A stretch of DNA of 64,000 bases, taken from positions 62,001 to 126,000 of the forward strand of contig NZ_JAKLWS010000004.1 of the NCBI RefSeq assembly GCF_022012475.1, in the 5' to 3' direction. Under the pieces are notes generated by a model. The model searched no databases. It was not told the origin of the DNA and was given only the letters and a program-made list of their open reading frames with translations. The stretch is from Rhodohalobacter sulfatireducens (GTDB taxonomy: Bacteria; Bacteroidota; Rhodothermia; Balneolales; Balneolaceae). Each line of letters opens with the position of its first letter. Position 1 is the stretch's first letter. Shown here in pieces: positions 35,156-43,596 of this stretch. Position numbers and translations under genes: made by a program.

Positions 35156-37255
35156 ATGCGACGTTTTTTATTTTCTTTGATCCTGCTTTTTGGTTTTACT
35201 TCACAGGGTGTTTTTTCACAAAATGTCCCAACCGACCTTACTCTCAAGAAAATTTTTCTTGAACCAATGATCCCCGGAATTCGCCCCGATTTGGAATTTG
35301 TTTCCGGAGATCAATCCAAAATCTTTTTTGAGTGGAATGATTCATCCTACTACGAAACCGGTTTGTATTCTGTAGACTTGTATGGAGACAATCTTGAAGA
35401 TGTAGACGATGATGAAGTATACGAGCCCATACACTCACCGGACGGGTCAAAAATGGCCTACATAAAAAATGATGACATCTATGTTGCTGATGCAGATGGA
35501 TCGAGTGAGCAATTAGTTGTACAATCACAGGAAAGTGAATCCGACCTGAACTGGTCACCCAATAGCGAAAAGCTTGCGTTTGTGATGGACGGCAATGTGT
35601 GGGTCACAAACGTTCAATCCCCGGCAATTCAGCAAGTGACGAAAAAAGAAACAGACGCACCTGATTTTAATATTTACGAGTGGGTGGGTAACGATCAACT
35701 TGTTGTTGGCCAGGCTGACTATTCGGATGCCCGAACCATCTATTTCCCTGAATATGTGGATACGTTTGTGGAACCGGGTGGTGATGTGCGAGGTATCCCC
35801 GAGACATCTGTTTTTGTCGCTTCTCTTGATACGACTGCTCTTGATACACTCGAAACCGGTACTCATCGATCAACCTACAGTACATCTAAAGATGGCCGAT
35901 ACGTTGCAATTGATTGGGCAGATGCACCGTTAAAGCATCGAAAAATCATAGTTCATGATCTGCAGGAAGGTTCAAGAATTGTTGCTTTCGAGGATTCAAC
36001 AGACGGATGGATCACGGATAGCTCTACTGAACGCGAAATGGCATTTTCACCTGAGGATGACCGGCTTTTCTTTTTATCTGAACAAGTCGGGTGGAATCAC
36101 ATCTATACAGTACATGCCGATGGATCAAATCTCACACAGCATACGGATGGCGATTATTACGTACCCTGGGCGAGCTGGATTGATGATGAAACCATCGTAT
36201 TTGCCAGTAACGAAGAAGATTATGGCGTCCGACAGATCTATACTTTAAATGTTGAAAACAGTGATGTTACGCAACTGACTGAAGAAACAGCTTATCGATA
36301 TGAATTTGAACTGACACCGGATCGATCGAACCTGATCTATGCAAAAACATTTTTTAATCGACCCTATGATCTGTACCGGCTCAACCTCGAAGATGCGGAT
36401 GAAGAGATCCAACTGACAAACTCAGTCCCCGAACGTTTTTACGATTACGACTGGCAGCGCGAGGAGTATGTTCGGTTTACGGGTCGCGATGGTGAAACGG
36501 AATTATCGGCTTCACTGCTCTATCCTCAAGATTATGATGAAAGCCGGGAATACCCGGTTGTAGTGTTTGTTCACGGTGCCGGATCGCTACAGAATGTGTA
36601 CCAGGGATGGTCTGAAAATTACTGGCGCGAATACATGTTCAACCAGTTATTGAACAAGCATGGGTATATCGTACTGGAAGTGGATTATCGCCACAGTCTC
36701 GGGTACGGACGCGATTTTCGTGAGGATGTAACCAACTGGATGGGCAAGTACGAAACACAGGATATCGTCGACGGACTCGATTGGGCTGAAGAGCACACCG
36801 GCGGAGCACTGGACCTGGACCGTGTTGGAATATACGGCGGAAGCTACGGCGGATTTATGGCACTATACGCCCTCACCGCTGCTCCAGAACGGTTCGATGC
36901 CGGTGCCGCACTTCGAAAAGTAACCAACTGGCGAAATTACTATTACGCCAATCCATGGTATACCCTTCCGCGTCTAGGTGATCCGGAAGAAGTTCCCGAG
37001 CACTACGACCGAAGCTCTCCTCTCACCTACGCCGAGGAATTAGAGCACCCCGTTTTGCTTCTTCATGGACTTGAAGATGACAACGTCGGGTTCCAGGATG
37101 CCATGCAATACACCGAGAAACTGATCCAATCCGGCCACGAAGAGTTCGACCTGATGGTCTACCCTTCTGAACCGCACAGCTTCACCGATGCAGATTCCTG
37201 GTATGATGAGTATCGACGGATTTTTGAGTTTTTTGAGGAGGAGCTTAAGGAGTAA
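35156..37255 (+). CDS. S9 family prolyl oligopeptidase / dipeptidyl peptidase IV-like
   Basis: Exported serine peptidase of 699 residues that removes dipeptides or cuts short peptides. It has a signal peptide (about 1-22), a beta-propeller domain (about 50-445) with repeated blades, and an alpha/beta hydrolase domain with nucleophile Ser at about 563 in GGSYGGFM, acid near 641 in LEDDN and His at about 673 in SEPHSF. All three residues are present, so it should be active. It stands alone, preceded by a perfect 15-bp inverted repeat and followed by a heptamer repeat. Confidence 0.93.
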   Translation: MRRFLFSLILLFGFTSQGVFSQNVPTDLTLKKIFLEPMIPGIRPDLEFVSGDQSKIFFEWNDSSYYETGLYSVDLYGDNLEDVDDDEVYEPIHSPDGSKMAYIKNDDIYVADADGSSEQLVVQSQESESDLNWSPNSEKLAFVMDGNVWVTNVQSPAIQQVTKKETDAPDFNIYEWVGNDQLVVGQADYSDARTIYFPEYVDTFVEPGGDVRGIPETSVFVASLDTTALDTLETGTHRSTYSTSKDGRYVAIDWADAPLKHRKIIVHDLQEGSRIVAFEDSTDGWITDSSTEREMAFSPEDDRLFFLSEQVGWNHIYTVHADGSNLTQHTDGDYYVPWASWIDDETIVFASNEEDYGVRQIYTLNVENSDVTQLTEETAYRYEFELTPDRSNLIYAKTFFNRPYDLYRLNLEDADEEIQLTNSVPERFYDYDWQREEYVRFTGRDGETELSASLLYPQDYDESREYPVVVFVHGAGSLQNVYQGWSENYWREYMFNQLLNKHGYIVLEVDYRHSLGYGRDFREDVTNWMGKYETQDIVDGLDWAEEHTGGALDLDRVGIYGGSYGGFMALYALTAAPERFDAGAALRKVTNWRNYYYANPWYTLPRLGDPEEVPEHYDRSSPLTYAEELEHPVLLLHGLEDDNVGFQDAMQYTEKLIQSGHEEFDLMVYPSEPHSFTDADSWYDEYRRIFEFFEEELKE

Positions 37256-37256
37256 A

Positions 37257-37322
37257 ACGGTAGACGGTAGACGGTAGACGGTAGACGGTAGACGGTAGAC
37301 GGTAGACGGTAGACGGTAGACG
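37257..37322. repeat. TAGACGG heptamer tandem repeat
   Basis: Eight perfect TAGACGG copies (37261-37316), with partial units on both sides, start within two bases of the S9 peptidase stop. Being intergenic, copy number is free to change without frameshifting the gene. Confidence 0.95.
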
Positions 37323-37336
37323 AATGTAAAAAGAAA

Positions 37337-37363
37337 ATGGCGCAAGCGTCCCGCTTGTGCCAT
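37337..37363. repeat. REP-like palindrome (GGCGCAAG/CTTGTGCC), copy 1
   Basis: ATGGCGCAAGCG (37337-37348) pairs with CGCTTGTGCCAT (37352-37363), one G-U, three-base loop. A second copy, split by an inserted palindrome, occurs at 43444-43496. No T run follows. Confidence 0.7.
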
Positions 37364-37513
37364 CTATTCGCAAAGATAATAGAATATTTAACTTCTCAAT
37401 GTTTAAATACTATTCATCAATTTTTGGTGGAGAAATTGGAGCCGTAAAATAACATCTAATCGATTGGCAATATTGATGTGTGTGTAGCGAGTATCTTAAA
37501 TGAGCTATGACTG

Positions 37514-37771
37514 TTAAGATTGCTCTTTAAGAACCCACAATCCCTCTGGATATGTTTCTTCCGAGTGAATGACTCCCCGGTCTCGCAACCGTCTGCCGAT
37601 CCAGGTAAAATCATATTGCCAGCTCCTGAAATGCCTTCCTGAGGCGTGCAGTTCTTTTTTGTGCTTCTTCCATGTTCGTTTAGCAACCTCTATCATGGAT
37701 GCTCGTCCACCGAGATCGTGTAATGCTTCAATCGCCCATTGATCGAGATCGTTTTTATCAGCCATCGTCAT
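37514..37771 (-). CDS. Small winged-helix-like hypothetical protein
   Basis: Charged, mostly helical protein of about 85 residues with no signal peptide: DLDQWAIEALHDLGGRAS, a basic EVAKRTWKKHKKEL, then WQYDFTWIGRRLRDRGVI. The pattern suggests a winged-helix, Mrr-N-like fold and recalls small conserved proteins of unknown role. Start codon choice is uncertain: ATG at 37771 or 37765, with a TTG at 37780 less likely. No neighbour suggests a target. Confidence 0.6.
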   Translation of the reverse strand: MTMADKNDLDQWAIEALHDLGGRASMIEVAKRTWKKHKKELHASGRHFRSWQYDFTWIGRRLRDRGVIHSEETYPEGLWVLKEQS

Positions 37772-37981
37772 TAGATTCAATTATCTCTTGCGTGAATCAG
37801 ATTTTGTACCCAACAGATTATAAACAGAACATTATATCCACACAAATTTTGATCTATGCTGACTTTCAGCCAAGAAATATGCGATTCAGACACTTTGTGA
37901 TTTCACTCTTCGACATTCATTCATCAGTCCCGTAAAAATCTTATTATTCGACCTCAATTTTAAAACTCAGCTTAAATCTTA

Positions 37982-39034
37982 GTGAAAAAATTAATGCTCT
38001 GGATACTCAGCCTGCTCGTAATTATTGCTTTAGGAATATCTTTTTTGGGCTGGTGGTTTTCCACACCTGGATATGACGGCCCCTCATCCGACCACTTCAA
38101 CGGTACAACGTTCGAAAATATCAGCGACGTTGAAGCAAAAGGTTTTTTTGATTTGATAAAATGGTCATTCAGTCGAGATGAAGGTGAGTGGGCGAAACTG
38201 ACTGATGAGGATGTGTCATTTGCTGAAAAACCCTCTCCAACCGTTGACAATTCTCTCGCAATCACATTTGTGAATCACGCTACATTCCTTATTCAAACCA
38301 ATGAACTCAATATTCTAACCGACCCGGTATGGAGTGATCGTGTGAGTCCCCTGAGTTTTGCCGGTCCTGAACGAATGCGCCCACCCGGCCTTAAGTTTGA
38401 GGATCTCCCTGAAATCGATATCGTACTTATCAGCCACAATCACTACGACCATCTGGATATTGAAACTCTTAAAAAACTCGATTCGGTGTATTCACCTGAA
38501 TTCATCGTTCCGCTTGGTGTGGATCTATACCTGAACCGGGAAGGGATCTCCAACACAACTTCTTTGGATTGGTGGGAGGCAAAGCCTGCATCTGAATCCA
38601 TAAGTATTACCTCGGTTCCCGCTCAACACTTTTCAGCACGCGGACTTTTTGATCGAAATAAAACACTCTGGGCCGGGTACGTCCTGGAGACAGGTTATGG
38701 AAATGTATATTTTGCCGGAGATACCGGTTATGGTGACTTTTTCAAAGAGATTGGAGAGAAATTCAATTCCATCACTGTTGGGCTGATTCCGATTGGAGCG
38801 TATAAACCTGAATGGTTTATGGGACCCATTCACGTCAACCCCGAAGAGGCGATCCAGGCTCATAAAGACCTGAATGCTGAAATCAGTTTTGGAATGCATT
38901 TCGGAACTTTTCCACTCGCCGATGACGGCATGAAAGAACCGATCAATGATTTTACCGAAGCGATGCAAAAGCCTGAAAACACGGGGGTAAATTTTAAATT
39001 ATTAACGGAGGGGGATTCGTTCGTGTTACAGTAA
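37982..39034 (+). CDS. Metallo-beta-lactamase-fold hydrolase (NAPE-PLD/UlaG-like)
   Basis: Predicted zinc hydrolase of 350 residues. A GTG start gives a hydrophobic N-terminal anchor (about 4-24). The metal motif is intact: His152-N-H154-Y-D156-H157, with further ligands in GDTGYG and a late HFGTF histidine. The family contains N-acyl-phosphatidylethanolamine phospholipase D-type enzymes and many uncharacterised hydrolases. The protein probably faces the periplasm. Confidence 0.85.
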   Translation: MKKLMLWILSLLVIIALGISFLGWWFSTPGYDGPSSDHFNGTTFENISDVEAKGFFDLIKWSFSRDEGEWAKLTDEDVSFAEKPSPTVDNSLAITFVNHATFLIQTNELNILTDPVWSDRVSPLSFAGPERMRPPGLKFEDLPEIDIVLISHNHYDHLDIETLKKLDSVYSPEFIVPLGVDLYLNREGISNTTSLDWWEAKPASESISITSVPAQHFSARGLFDRNKTLWAGYVLETGYGNVYFAGDTGYGDFFKEIGEKFNSITVGLIPIGAYKPEWFMGPIHVNPEEAIQAHKDLNAEISFGMHFGTFPLADDGMKEPINDFTEAMQKPENTGVNFKLLTEGDSFVLQ

Positions 39035-39179
39035 TTCAGGAGAGAACATGTTTTAGCCGTGTATTGATAAAAGATATTCTAAATCTGAACTAAAGACACC
39101 GAAAGTTGTCTGATTTTTCGTCTGCTGAATCCACTTCAGCTACCGAATTCGTGTTATGGGATGAAACTCGGCAGCCCAA

Positions 39180-39232
39180 AAACCCACTGTTAACTGTTTA
39201 CGGAGAACTGCTAACTGTTCACTGCCCGCCTG
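39180..39232. repeat. Degenerate CTGTTAACTG-type repeats
   Basis: CTGTTAACTGTTTACGGAG and AACTGCTAACTGTTCACTG lie side by side in the 270-base gap between the MBL and haem protein genes; related units occur near 34920-34960. They look like remnants of a low-complexity intergenic repeat. I see no gene in this gap. Confidence 0.4.
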
Positions 39233-39304
39233 ATTCCCCTTTTGCGAATAAAAGTTTTTCAATTACATTGTCCCTGATGTCTACTAAAGCATGATAGATT
39301 TTGT

Positions 39305-42300
39305 ATGAACAATTTTCTGAAAAAATTAACACCTGCTGCAATCGCAGCTGTTTCCCTACTTCTCCCTCTCTCGTTTTCAGGATGTTCTCAGCAACAGCAA
39401 CCAAATTATAATGAACTCACCGACGAGCAGAAACGAAGTGCGGAATATGCTCTCGCCGGTTTAGAAACACGTAATGGATTGGAAACCACGCTTTTCGCCG
39501 CGGAGGATATGCTGGTCAACCCCACCAATATGGATGTGGATGCGGAAGGCCGCGTTTGGGTAACAGAAGGCTACAACTATCGATCGAATCTTAATCCTGA
39601 AAATCCTACTAAAGAAGACGGTGACAGAATCGTGATTCTTGAAGACACGGATGGCGACAACAAAGCGGATACCAGTCAAGTGTTTTACCAGGGGAATGAC
39701 ATCAATGCAGCACTGGGAATTATGGTGCTGGATAACCGGGTGTTCATCTCACGAAGTCCGCACATTTTTGTGTTTACGGATACCGATGGAGACGACAAAG
39801 CCGATCAAAAAGAGATTCTTTTCAGTGGAATTGAAGGTGTACAGGATGATCACGGCGTTCATGCAGCTATGTTTGGCCCCGACGGCAAACTCTATTTCAA
39901 CATGGGAAATCAAGGAAAAGTTATCCGGGATGCTGAGGGAAATATCATCGAAGATATTTTTGGGAATGAAGTAAAAACGGACGGAAATCCTTTCCGGCAG
40001 GGATTGGTATTCAGAAGTAATTTGGACGGAACTGAGTTTGAGGTGTTAGGCCATAATTTCAGAAATAATTACGAAGTTACGGTCGATTCATACGGCACTG
40101 TTTGGCAATCCGATAATGATGATGACGGAAATCGCAGTGTACGCATCAACTACGTGATGGAGTATGGAAACTATGGCTATACGGATGAACGTACAGGTGC
40201 CGGTTGGCGTGCGCGCCGTACCAATATGCCTGATGATATCCCCTCGCGTCACTGGTATCAGAACAGCCCGGGTGTGGTCCCGAATTTACTTCAGACCGGG
40301 GCGGGATCCCCCACGGGAATCGTTTTATATGAAGGTGATTTGCTCCCTGAACTCTTTCACAACGCGATGATTCACGCCGATGCCGGGCCAAATATTATCC
40401 GTTCCTATCCAACCCAAAAAGATGGCGCTGGATTTACAGCCACCATCGAAAATATCCTGGAAGGTGAACAAGATCAGTGGTTTCGGCCATCAGATGTGAC
40501 AGTAGCGTCGGATGGTTCCATTTTTGTATCGGATTGGTACGATCCCGGAGTTGGAGGCCACCGGATGGGCGATCAGCAGCGGGGACGAATTTTCCGAATT
40601 GCTCCTGAGGATACACCTTACAAAGTTCCGGAATTTGATTTGAGTTCACCTGAGGGGGCTGTCGAAGCGCTTAAAAATCCCAACCTGAGTTTACGGGCTC
40701 GGGCTTGGTTAAAACTTCACGATTGGGGCATGGATGCCGAAGAAGCATTGATTGAACTTTGGGAATCCGACAATCCGAGGTATCGTGCACGGGCGCTTTG
40801 GCTTTTAAGCAAGCTTGAATCAAATGGCACCGAGTATGTTGATGAGGCACTGCAAGATGATAATGAAGATATTCGAATCGCAGGGTTTCGAGCTGCTCGG
40901 CAGTTGAAGGTCGATATAATTCCTTATGGAAAACAGCTATCTGATGACCCCTCACCTCAAGTACGTCGCGAGGTAGCCATTGCCCTACACAGAAACAACT
41001 CTCCGCAAGCTGCTGAATTATGGGCACAACTTGCTGTACAACATGATGGGAATGACCGATGGTATCTTGAAGCGTTGGGAATTGGGGCGGCCACTCAATG
41101 GGATTCGCATTTCGATGCCTGGCTAAATGAAGTTGACGGCAATTGGAATACACCCGGCGGACGTGATATTGTTTGGCGTTCACGGGTGAATACGTCCATC
41201 CCAATACTGGGTGAAATGATTAAAGATCCTGAGACTGCATTGGATGAAAAACTCCGCTACTTTCGTGCTTTCGACTTTCATACCTCTTCACAAAAACAGG
41301 ATGAATTGATCAGCATTCTGCAAACGGACCTGCCAAATCAAGATCAGATCGATTTACTGGCACTCAATCATTTGAGTCCGTCAGCATTAGAATCACCCAT
41401 TGTTCAGGAAAAACTTGAGGATGCGATGGCTTCCGTCCGGGGTACCCAAGAGTATCTCGATCTGGTTGAAAAATTTGAATTGGAAACACAACATGATGAA
41501 CTGCTCCGGCTTATGACCACTTATCCCGACAGCAGTCTTGGAATCAGGGCAGCAAGTTTATCCCTTCAAAATAATGGAACGGAAGTTATCAATGCAGTTT
41601 TGCAGGGTGATGATCCGGGTAGGAAAGAAACTGTGATTGAAGTTCTCGGATATGCCCAATCGTCTCGATCCCTTGAGACACTTCGGGAGTTTATGATGAA
41701 TGAGGATAATGATCCGGAGATGAGGCAAAGTGCAGTTTTAGCTTTTGGGTCAGGATGGGGTGGCGAGCAACAACTTTTCGAGATGGTCAATAATGACGAA
41801 ATTCCAGAACCTTTAAAATTAGCCGTTGGCCAGGCACTCGCCGATTCCTGGCGGGGTGACGTGCAAACCCTAGGTAATGATCTGATTGGAGAAACAGCCG
41901 TTGAAAATGAACTGCCTCCCATCGCTGATTTGGCTTCGAAGGTTGGTGATTCACAAACTGGCCGGGAAGTTTTTGCCACATCTTGCCAAATCTGTCACCA
42001 GGTGAACGGAGAAGGAATTAATTTTGGGCCAGCATTAACAGAAATTGGCTCAAAACTCCCAAAAGAGGGATTGTACGATGCAATTATAAACCCCAATGCG
42101 GGTATCAATTTTGGATATGAAGGTTATATTATAACGATGAAGGATGGCTCGCAAACAGCTGGGATCATCCAGAGTGAAACTGAAACTGAATTAACCTTAT
42201 TGATGAATGGCGGATACACGTCTATCATCAATAAATCAGAAATTGCCAGCCGGGAAGAGATGGAACAATCACTGATGCCGGAAAATTTACACGCTCAAAT

Positions 42301-42352
42301 GACCCGGCAGGAGTTAGTGGACCTGGTTGAGTATTTAACGACTTTGGAATAG
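39305..42352 (+). CDS. PVC-type dehydrogenase/HEAT/cytochrome c lipoprotein
   Basis: A 1015-residue lipoprotein (lipobox FSGC, Cys about 27) of three parts: a beta-propeller/sorbosone-dehydrogenase-like domain (about 55-430, with ADTDGDDKADQKE calcium-loop-like segments and NFRNNYEVTVD), a HEAT-repeat region (about 450-830), and a c-type haem domain with C894-Q-I-C-H898 and downstream IITMKDGSQTAGII. This order is known from Planctomycetes-type 'membrane-bound dehydrogenase/haem-binding' proteins. It probably oxidises a sugar or alcohol in the periplasm and passes electrons to the haem. The next gene is a Tat-exported TIM barrel. Confidence 0.86.
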   Translation: MNNFLKKLTPAAIAAVSLLLPLSFSGCSQQQQPNYNELTDEQKRSAEYALAGLETRNGLETTLFAAEDMLVNPTNMDVDAEGRVWVTEGYNYRSNLNPENPTKEDGDRIVILEDTDGDNKADTSQVFYQGNDINAALGIMVLDNRVFISRSPHIFVFTDTDGDDKADQKEILFSGIEGVQDDHGVHAAMFGPDGKLYFNMGNQGKVIRDAEGNIIEDIFGNEVKTDGNPFRQGLVFRSNLDGTEFEVLGHNFRNNYEVTVDSYGTVWQSDNDDDGNRSVRINYVMEYGNYGYTDERTGAGWRARRTNMPDDIPSRHWYQNSPGVVPNLLQTGAGSPTGIVLYEGDLLPELFHNAMIHADAGPNIIRSYPTQKDGAGFTATIENILEGEQDQWFRPSDVTVASDGSIFVSDWYDPGVGGHRMGDQQRGRIFRIAPEDTPYKVPEFDLSSPEGAVEALKNPNLSLRARAWLKLHDWGMDAEEALIELWESDNPRYRARALWLLSKLESNGTEYVDEALQDDNEDIRIAGFRAARQLKVDIIPYGKQLSDDPSPQVRREVAIALHRNNSPQAAELWAQLAVQHDGNDRWYLEALGIGAATQWDSHFDAWLNEVDGNWNTPGGRDIVWRSRVNTSIPILGEMIKDPETALDEKLRYFRAFDFHTSSQKQDELISILQTDLPNQDQIDLLALNHLSPSALESPIVQEKLEDAMASVRGTQEYLDLVEKFELETQHDELLRLMTTYPDSSLGIRAASLSLQNNGTEVINAVLQGDDPGRKETVIEVLGYAQSSRSLETLREFMMNEDNDPEMRQSAVLAFGSGWGGEQQLFEMVNNDEIPEPLKLAVGQALADSWRGDVQTLGNDLIGETAVENELPPIADLASKVGDSQTGREVFATSCQICHQVNGEGINFGPALTEIGSKLPKEGLYDAIINPNAGINFGYEGYIITMKDGSQTAGIIQSETETELTLLMNGGYTSIINKSEIASREEMEQSLMPENLHAQMTRQELVDLVEYLTTLE

Positions 42353-42354
42353 AT

Positions 42355-42420
42355 TTCCCCCCTTCGAAGGGGGAATGTGAGTTCGATCCGATTTATCGGA
42401 ATCGAATCGAACTCGGGGGA
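42355..42420. repeat. Nested palindromic element
   Basis: TTCCCCCCTTCGAAGGGGGAA (near-palindrome at 42355-42375) is followed by GAGTTCGAT/ATCGAACTC (42379-42387 and 42406-42414) enclosing TCCGAT/ATCGGA (42387-42400). It follows the haem protein stop by two bases and could be a REP-like element or a terminator without a T run. Confidence 0.6.
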
Positions 42421-42530
42421 TGTACCGTCATTTTGACTTTTTACTTCCCTTAATCCTGCTTACGCCCCGACGTATCGAGGGCAGGCAGCAGGGAAACCAA
42501 TTGCGACAACATCAAAATAAACCAAAACAC

Positions 42531-43409
42531 ATGACCATAACACGACGCAATGCCATCACAAAAATGGGAGCTGCTGCCGGTTCAACCGCACTGGCAGCAT
42601 GGCTCGGAAGCCTTGAAAAATTGAACAACTCATTACCCCAAGACCTGAAAGGACGTGTAAAGCACTCTGCTTGCAGATGGTGCTATAACGATATTCCCCT
42701 GGAAGATTTGGCAAAGGGAGTCAGCGAAATAGGAATGCACTCTATCGAGCTGATTGGACCCGGCGAGTGGGAATTAGTAAAAGAATATGGCCTCACCTGT
42801 GCGATGCCCTGGGGAGCAGGGAATGGTATTGAAGAGGGGTTTAATGAACCGAGTTTGCACGACGAACTTCTGGCAAGTTATGAGGAAGTGATTCCGCAAG
42901 TTGCCGAGGCCGGACTGGATAAAATTATCTGTTTTTCCGGAAATAGAAACGGTATGGATGATCAAACCGGACTCGAAAACTGTGCAGCGGGGTTACAGCG
43001 GTTAATGAGTACGGCCGAAGAATATGATGTTACGGTATGCATGGAACTTCTAAACAGCAAAGTGAATCACCCAGACTATATGTGTGACCATACAGAATGG
43101 GGTGTAAGGCTTGCAGATCGTGTTGGTTCCGATCATTTTAAACTTTTGTATGACATCTATCACATGCAGATTATGGAAGGAGATGTGATCCGAACCATTC
43201 GGGATAATCATCAGTACATTGCACACTATCACACGGGCGGTGTACCCGGCAGAAATGAGATTGATGAAACCCAAGAGCTCTACTACCCGGCCATCATCGA
43301 AGCAATCCTGGAAACGGGATATGAAGGGTTTATCGGCCAGGAGTTTATTCCAACCTGGGATGACAAACTCGCAGCCCTGAAATCAGGTGTTGAAATCTGT
43401 GATGTCTAG
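42531..43409 (+). CDS. Tat-exported TIM-barrel sugar isomerase/epimerase family protein
   Basis: A 292-residue protein starting with a twin-arginine signal (TRRNAITKMGAAAG, then a hydrophobic stretch) and a xylose-isomerase-like TIM barrel similar to hydroxypyruvate isomerase (CRWCYNDIPLEDLA, SIELIGPGEW, VCMELLNSK, LLYDIYHMQI, GFIGQEFIP). Glu and Asp/His metal ligands of the family are visible in MELLN, YDIYH and GQEF. The ATG at 42531 places the RR motif at residues 4-5; an upstream in-frame ATG would add a non-Tat extension. Follows the dehydrogenase/haem gene, suggesting a joint role in sugar oxidation. Confidence 0.83.
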   Translation: MTITRRNAITKMGAAAGSTALAAWLGSLEKLNNSLPQDLKGRVKHSACRWCYNDIPLEDLAKGVSEIGMHSIELIGPGEWELVKEYGLTCAMPWGAGNGIEEGFNEPSLHDELLASYEEVIPQVAEAGLDKIICFSGNRNGMDDQTGLENCAAGLQRLMSTAEEYDVTVCMELLNSKVNHPDYMCDHTEWGVRLADRVGSDHFKLLYDIYHMQIMEGDVIRTIRDNHQYIAHYHTGGVPGRNEIDETQELYYPAIIEAILETGYEGFIGQEFIPTWDDKLAALKSGVEICDV

Positions 43410-43443
43410 GACAGGTTTTAAAATTTAGTCTACAAGATGAAAT

Positions 43444-43496
43444 GGCGCAAGAGTCCTTGGTCGACGAAGCTTTAGCGTAGTCGATTCGCTTGTGCC
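43444..43496. repeat. REP-like palindrome (GGCGCAAG/CTTGTGCC), copy 2
   Basis: Outer arms GGCGCAAG (43444-43451) and CTTGTGCC (43489-43496) match the copy at 37337-37363, but a second palindrome (TCGAC...GTCGA, 43461-43484) is inserted between them. It lies in the gap after the TIM barrel gene. Confidence 0.6.
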
Positions 43497-43596
43497 TGAA
43501 TTTTTCTGATTTACCGTTGTTCACAAAGGTTATATGGCCTGACAGATGTCGCTCAAACACGCTGCCAGGCCATTTATCAACCTCTCTCTTTATTCC

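Noticed and set aside
37257-37322. CRISPR-like array
   Set aside because: The repeat unit is 7 bases with no spacers, so it is a simple tandem repeat; no other array was seen in the window.
37040-37363. Minus-strand frame with VYRLPST repeats
   Set aside because: It is the heptamer repeat read in one frame plus the antisense of the S9 peptidase end.
39106-39294. 62-residue frame before the haem protein
   Set aside because: It covers degenerate intergenic repeats, has no ribosome site and no protein-like composition.
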